DNA of 64,000 nucleotides from Leptasterias polaris (Eukaryota > Echinodermata > Asteroidea > Forcipulatida > Asteriidae). The stretch is taken from contig JAZGTN010000052.1 in NCBI GenBank assembly GCA_037783415.1, positions 992,001 to 1,056,000 on the forward strand. The letters are read 5' to 3'. A program made the translations under genes and the position numbers. Positions 59,311 to 64,000 of this stretch are shown one piece after another; positions within the stretch are counted from its first letter, which is position 1; the number at the start of each line of letters is the position of its first letter. A model generated the notes under the pieces. That model was not told where the DNA came from. It worked only from the letters and a program-made list of their open reading frames with translations, and made no database searches.

Positions 59311-62268
59311 CTAGAGCTTAAGTGTTTGTCAACAAACACAGAGCTGTTCCTGTAATTTTCAAAGAGTTTAAAACTGAAAAGAAATTGAAAATCAGGTGTG
59401 TAGTTCTTGAGATATGGTCTTACTTCCGGTTGACCCGGAAGTAAAGGTCAACATGAGGTCACCGTTATCCAAGGTTGATATACAATGGCCAAGGAGTCTA
59501 TAACTGAAAAAAGGTTTGAAAATCGGTTGTTCACTTCTTGAGCTATGGTCCCACTTCCGGTTGACCCGGAAGTAAAGGTTTACATCAGGTCACGGTTATC
59601 CAAGGTTGATCTACAATGCCCAAGGAGTCTAGAACTGAAAAAAGTTTCAAAAACGGTTAAGTAATTCTTGAGATATGGTCCCACTTCCGGTTGACCCTTA
59701 GGTAAAGGTCAACATGGGGTCACGGTTACCAAGGCTAATCTTCAATGCCCTAGGAGTCTATAACTGAAAACAGTTTGAAAATCGGTTGTGTAAATCTTGA
59801 GATATGGTCCCACTTCCGGTTGACCCTTAGGTAAAGGTCAACATGGGGTCACGGTTACCCAAGGCTAATCTGCAATGCCCAAGGAGTCTATAACTGAAAA
59901 AAGTTTGAAAATCGGCTGTGTAATTCTTGAGATATGGTCCCACTTCCGGTTGACCCGTAGGTAAAGGTCAACATGGGGTCACGGTTACCCAAGGCTAATC
60001 TTCAATGCCCTAGGAGTCTATAAATTAAAAAAGTTTGTGGATCGGGTGTATACTTCTTGTGATATGACAGAAACAAGTTTGGCTAATTAAATATTCACCT
60101 CACTGTAAATGGGCTAATTAATTAAGAATTAAACAAAAAAATTACATTGAGAGTTAAGTTCATGTACTACTAAGCTTCAATTTAATATAGGATCTAACTC
60201 TTTCATATTTTTACGCTTTAGGATATTAGGTCACATGCATGGTTGTGTAAACAGTTTTTTTTACTTGAAATTTTGTTTAAACTGCTGTTACATGGGTCAC
60301 CAACTGTTTCAGAAACGGTATGTTGACAAAAAATAACTGTGAATGCTCAGGCTTACGTAAGCCTGTGACGGTTGCACAGTTAAGTGACAGATCTTACGGT
60401 TAAACGTTTACATTTATTTGTACGGTTCGGATAAACGTTGAAAAAAATCACTTAAAAAGTGCCGCGTATTATGCTGACCATAACTGTGATCACGATTTTC
60501 ACAGCACAATATCCCATAAAACACACACTTATCATTCCCAATTTACAGACTCGTAGTCTTTGTTATTTCATTACATCTGTGCGTGTAGTAATATTTGTGA
60601 GAAAAATTGCACGCTTGGGGGCGTTCCACAACAATTCGTGAATGCGCAGGCTTATACGTAAGCCTGTGACGGTTACACGGTTAAGTGACAGATCTTACGG
60701 TTAAACGTTCACATTTGTACGGTTCGGATAAACGTTGAAAAATTCACTTGAAAAGTGCTGCGAAATGCTGACCATAATAATTGCCAAACACACCTATATC
60801 GTTTCCAATTTACAGGCTTAATTCTTTGTTATTTCATTACTTTGAGTGCGGCATTAGTTGAAAGAAACATTGAACGCTAGAGGGCGTTCCACAACAAATC
60901 GATTGCACGATAATCCTGTTAAACGTTTAAATGTATACGTTTACATTTAAATGCTGAGGCTTTGTAAGCTTGCCTGTGACAGTCACACGATTAACCATCC
61001 GATCAACCGGTTGAACATCTACATTATTACGGTTCGGATAAATGTTGAAAAATCATCCTCAAAAAGTGTCGCGAAATTTTGACCATAATAAATGTGAACG
61101 GTTACACATGTAACTGACCGTTTCAGAAATGATTACGAGTTTACTAAAAGATAACTGTAAATGCATGTAAACAAAATGATGTTGTATTTAATTCGTAATC
61201 GTAACAATTTTTCTACCCTGAAATGCCAACCGAGTATGTTATATTTGTTTAGGCTTAAACAGTAAATTCATATGAGATACGATTGTATTGTAATTTTGTC
61301 TCTTCACACCCCCAAATCCAACACTGACCGTTTAGCCATGAAAAACGAATTTCTCTTTACCACACCTTTCCTCAATCAGCTCTTTTTATTGCTAAAACAT
61401 ATCGTTTTCCGGCGAACGGGACCCAAGAGCAGACAAGTCTACAACGCCGGATATTCTCATAAAACACGGCATAAGGTTTTCGTCGTCCACGCTAAAAAAA
61501 ACTTAATAACGACCTGCAGATCTGAGTGGTGGTGGTACAAGTACACGACGACATGAACCTCAGAGCTACAATCTTTTCAAAATTTTAAAATTTGACTGCT
61601 TTTCGTATATAAACACATATAAAATTCTAGACAGAGTACCCATGGCGTTCAATTTGTCTAAGAATTTGGGTTTATTTTCTACTGACATTGTTTTAATACG
61701 TTTTGATGCTTTTAAACTGAGCGTCAATCAAATCTTTATTGTTTTAAGAAACATTAGTGTTATGTAGGACGTTTAGTTTGAGATTAATTGAAAAAACTGT
61801 GTTTCTAGAAGTCGGATTTGTTTTCACTATCTCCATTTGTTTTGTACATGGGCGAAAACGCGCAATAAATGACGTCATTGTGACGTCGTTCCACATTTTA
61901 GGCCGAAAAGCACATCTACAGTACCCAAGAAGTCTAAAACTGAAAAAAGGTTGACGATCGGTCGTCTACTTTTTGAGATAGAGTGCTCTAAAGTCTGGCT
62001 AATTAAATATTCACCTCGCTGTAAAGTGGCTAATTAATTAAGAATTTTAACATTTTTTACATTTAGAGTTAAGTTTATGTTCTAAGCTTCAATTTGATAT
62101 ATGATTTAACTCTTTCGTATTTGCGCTCTAGGATATTAGGCTTAAAGAAAAAAACGTGTGCAAATGCTATGGGATTTGTGTGGAAACAAAGAATAATAAT
62201 AATCTCGACGAAAACAATAGCTGTTCCGACTGCATCGTCGGAACAGCTAATAATAATAATAATAATAA
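59311..62268 (-). mobile_element. Array B unit U7
   Basis: CTAG at 59311-59314, five satellite monomers (59390-60060), linker, two ~250-base monomers, shared block near 61220, CRE block near 61868. It ends in one 5' hairpin (62204-62248) and (AAT)n. It lacks the hAT-like MITE. Confidence 0.6.
62204..62248 (-). repeat. 5' terminal hairpin of U7
   Basis: CTCGACGAAAACAATAG plus AGCTGTTCCGAC, loop TGCATC, GTCGGAACAGCT. It is a perfect 12-bp stem followed by (AAT)n and the next CTAG. Confidence 0.6.
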
Positions 62269-64000
62269 CTAGACATGAGGTGTTTGTGTACAAACACGAA
62301 GCTGTTCCTGTAATTTTCAAAGAGTTTAAAACTGAAAAGAAAATGAAAATCGGGTGTGTAGTTCTAGAGATATGGTCCCACTTCCGGTTGACCCGGAAGT
62401 AAAGGTCAACATGGGGTCACGGTTACCCAATGTTGATATACAATGGCCAAGGAGTCTATAACTAAAAAAAGTTTGCAAATCGGTTGTGTAATTCTTGAGA
62501 TATGGTCCCACTTCCGGTTGACCCTTAGGTAAAGGTCAACATGGGGTCACGGTTACCCAAGGCTAACCTTCAATGCCCTAGGAGTCTATAACTGAAAAAA
62601 GTTTGAAAATCGGCTGTGTAATTCTTGAAATATGGTCCCACTTCCGGTTGACCCGTAGGTAAAGGTCAACATGGGGTCACGGTTACCAAAGGCTAATCTG
62701 CATTGCCCAAGGAGTCTAGAACTGAAAAAAGTTTTAAAATCGGCTGTGTAGTTCTTGAGATATGGTCCCACTTCCGGTTGACCCGGAAGTAAAGGTCAAC
62801 ATGGGGTCACGGTTACCCAAGGCTAATTTCCAATGCCCAAGGAGTCTATAACTGAACAACGTTTGAAAATCGGTTGTGTAGTTCTTTAGATATGGTCCCA
62901 CTTCCGGTTGACCCATAGGTAAAGGTCAACATGGGGTCACGGTTACCCAAGGCTTTTCGAGATACAGTGATCTCAAGATTGGCTAATTAAATATTCACCT
63001 CACTGTAAATGGGCAAATCAATTAAGAATAAAAAAAAAGATTACATTGAGAGTTAGTTCATGTACTATAAGCTTCAATTTGATATAGGACCTAACTCTTT
63101 CATATTTGTATGCTTTAGGATAATAGGTCACATGCAAGGTTGTGTAAACAGGTTTTTTTACTTGAAATTTTGTTTATGAAACTGCTGTTACACGGGTCAC
63201 CAACTGTTTCAGAAACGGTATGTTGACCAAAAATAACCGTGAATGCTCAGGCTTATACATAAGCCTGTGACGGTTACACGGTTAAGAGACAGATCTTACG
63301 GTTAAACGTTTACATTTATTTGTACGGTTCGAATAAACGTTGAAAAAATCACGTAAAAAGTGCCGCGTAATGCTGACCATAATAATTGCCAAACACACCT
63401 ATATCGTTTCCAATTTACACCTATATCGTTTCCAATTTACACCTATATCGTTTCTGTGATTACGGTTTTCACAGCACAATATCCCATAAAACACACACAC
63501 AAATCATTCCAATTTACAGACTCGTAGTCTTTGTTATTTCATTACATCTGTGCATGTAGCAATATTTGTGAGAAACATTGCACGCTAGGGGGCGTTCCAC
63601 AACAATTCGTGAATGCGCAGGCTGATACGTAAGCCTGTGACGGTTACACGATTAAGTGACAGATCTTACGGTTAAACGTTCACATTTGTACGGTTCGGAT
63701 AAACGTTGAAAAATTCACTTGAAAAGTGCTGCGAAATGCTGACCATAATAATTGCCACACACACCCAATACTTTGTGTGCGGCATTAGTTGCAAGAAACA
63801 TTGAACGCTAGAGGGCGTTCCACAACAATTCATAAATGCGCAGGCTTATACGTAAGCCTGTGACGGTTACACGGTTAAGTGACAGATCTTACGGTTAAAC
63901 GTTCAAATTTGTACGGTTCGGATAAACGTTGAAAAATTCACTTGAAAAGTGCTGCGAAATGCTGACCATAATAATTGCCAAACACACCTATATCGTTTCC
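62269..64000 (-). mobile_element. Array B unit U8, cut by the window edge
   Basis: The 3' terminus is of the U3 type (CTAGACATGAGG). The satellite (62345-62950) and what follows match 45000-46640 of U3 closely, so the two share a recent origin. The 5' part lies outside the window. Confidence 0.55.

Noticed and set aside
36811..61954. A 61-106-codon frame recurring in array B (ending RSLKLKKV)
   Set aside because: It is lost or shifted in U4, U5 and U6, lacks a consistent start, and sits in non-coding element sequence with CRE palindromes.
37534..62916. Minus-strand frames of ~61-103 codons in the satellite
   Set aside because: The ~130-base period is not a multiple of 3, so frames stop after one or two monomers. 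They are repeat artefacts.
37427..62950. CRISPR-like array
   Set aside because: Repeats are contiguous 130-base satellites with no unique spacers, in a eukaryotic context.

Overview
The window looks like animal nuclear DNA, probably from a marine invertebrate. It holds no host gene, tRNA or rRNA that I can support. It is almost entirely transposable-element DNA: a LINE with an APE-type endonuclease and reverse transcriptase, an L1-like LINE relic, nested terminal-inverted-repeat elements, and long head-to-tail arrays of non-autonomous elements. There is no operon or prokaryotic logic. Species and assembly cannot be judged from the sequence.

Layout. (1) 1-2965: a 5'-truncated LINE with a 930-codon open frame on +. 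(2) 2966-19752: head-to-tail array A, about nine plus-strand units (E1-E9). Typical units are 1.1-1.2 kb. Two long units (E2, E6) also carry a SINE-like module and an exon-like segment with splice-like signals. (3) 19753-25482: mixed DNA with an L1-like relic on -, tandem repeats, a GACG-rich minisatellite, homopolymer tracts and small palindromic elements. (4) 25483-35449: family R/S, four GC-hairpin R units with ~0.4 kb S repeats. One copy is split by a 2.5 kb element with long TIRs and a 9-bp target duplication, and that element is itself host to a 1.2 kb foldback-like element. (5) 35450-64000: array B, eight minus-strand units (U1-U8) plus a partial one (U0). Each unit has a ~130-bp satellite, ~250-bp monomers and a CRE-bearing block.

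Arrays A and B share an architecture that matches non-autonomous Helitron2/Helentron-type elements (HINE/DINE-like). The 3' end is a short hairpin followed by CTAG and then TT. The subterminal sequence just before that hairpin is complementary to the element's 5' end (an asymmetric inverted repeat). The elements often sit in (ATT)n. The 5' and 3' partners differ between the families by matched substitutions that keep the pairing. Both families also carry a related block of nuclear-receptor half-sites next to paired ETS-like GGAA sites: DR4 spacing in A, and DR5 spacing repeated some 45-50 times in B. No Rep/helicase or transposase gene lies in the window, so any mobilisation would have to come from elsewhere.
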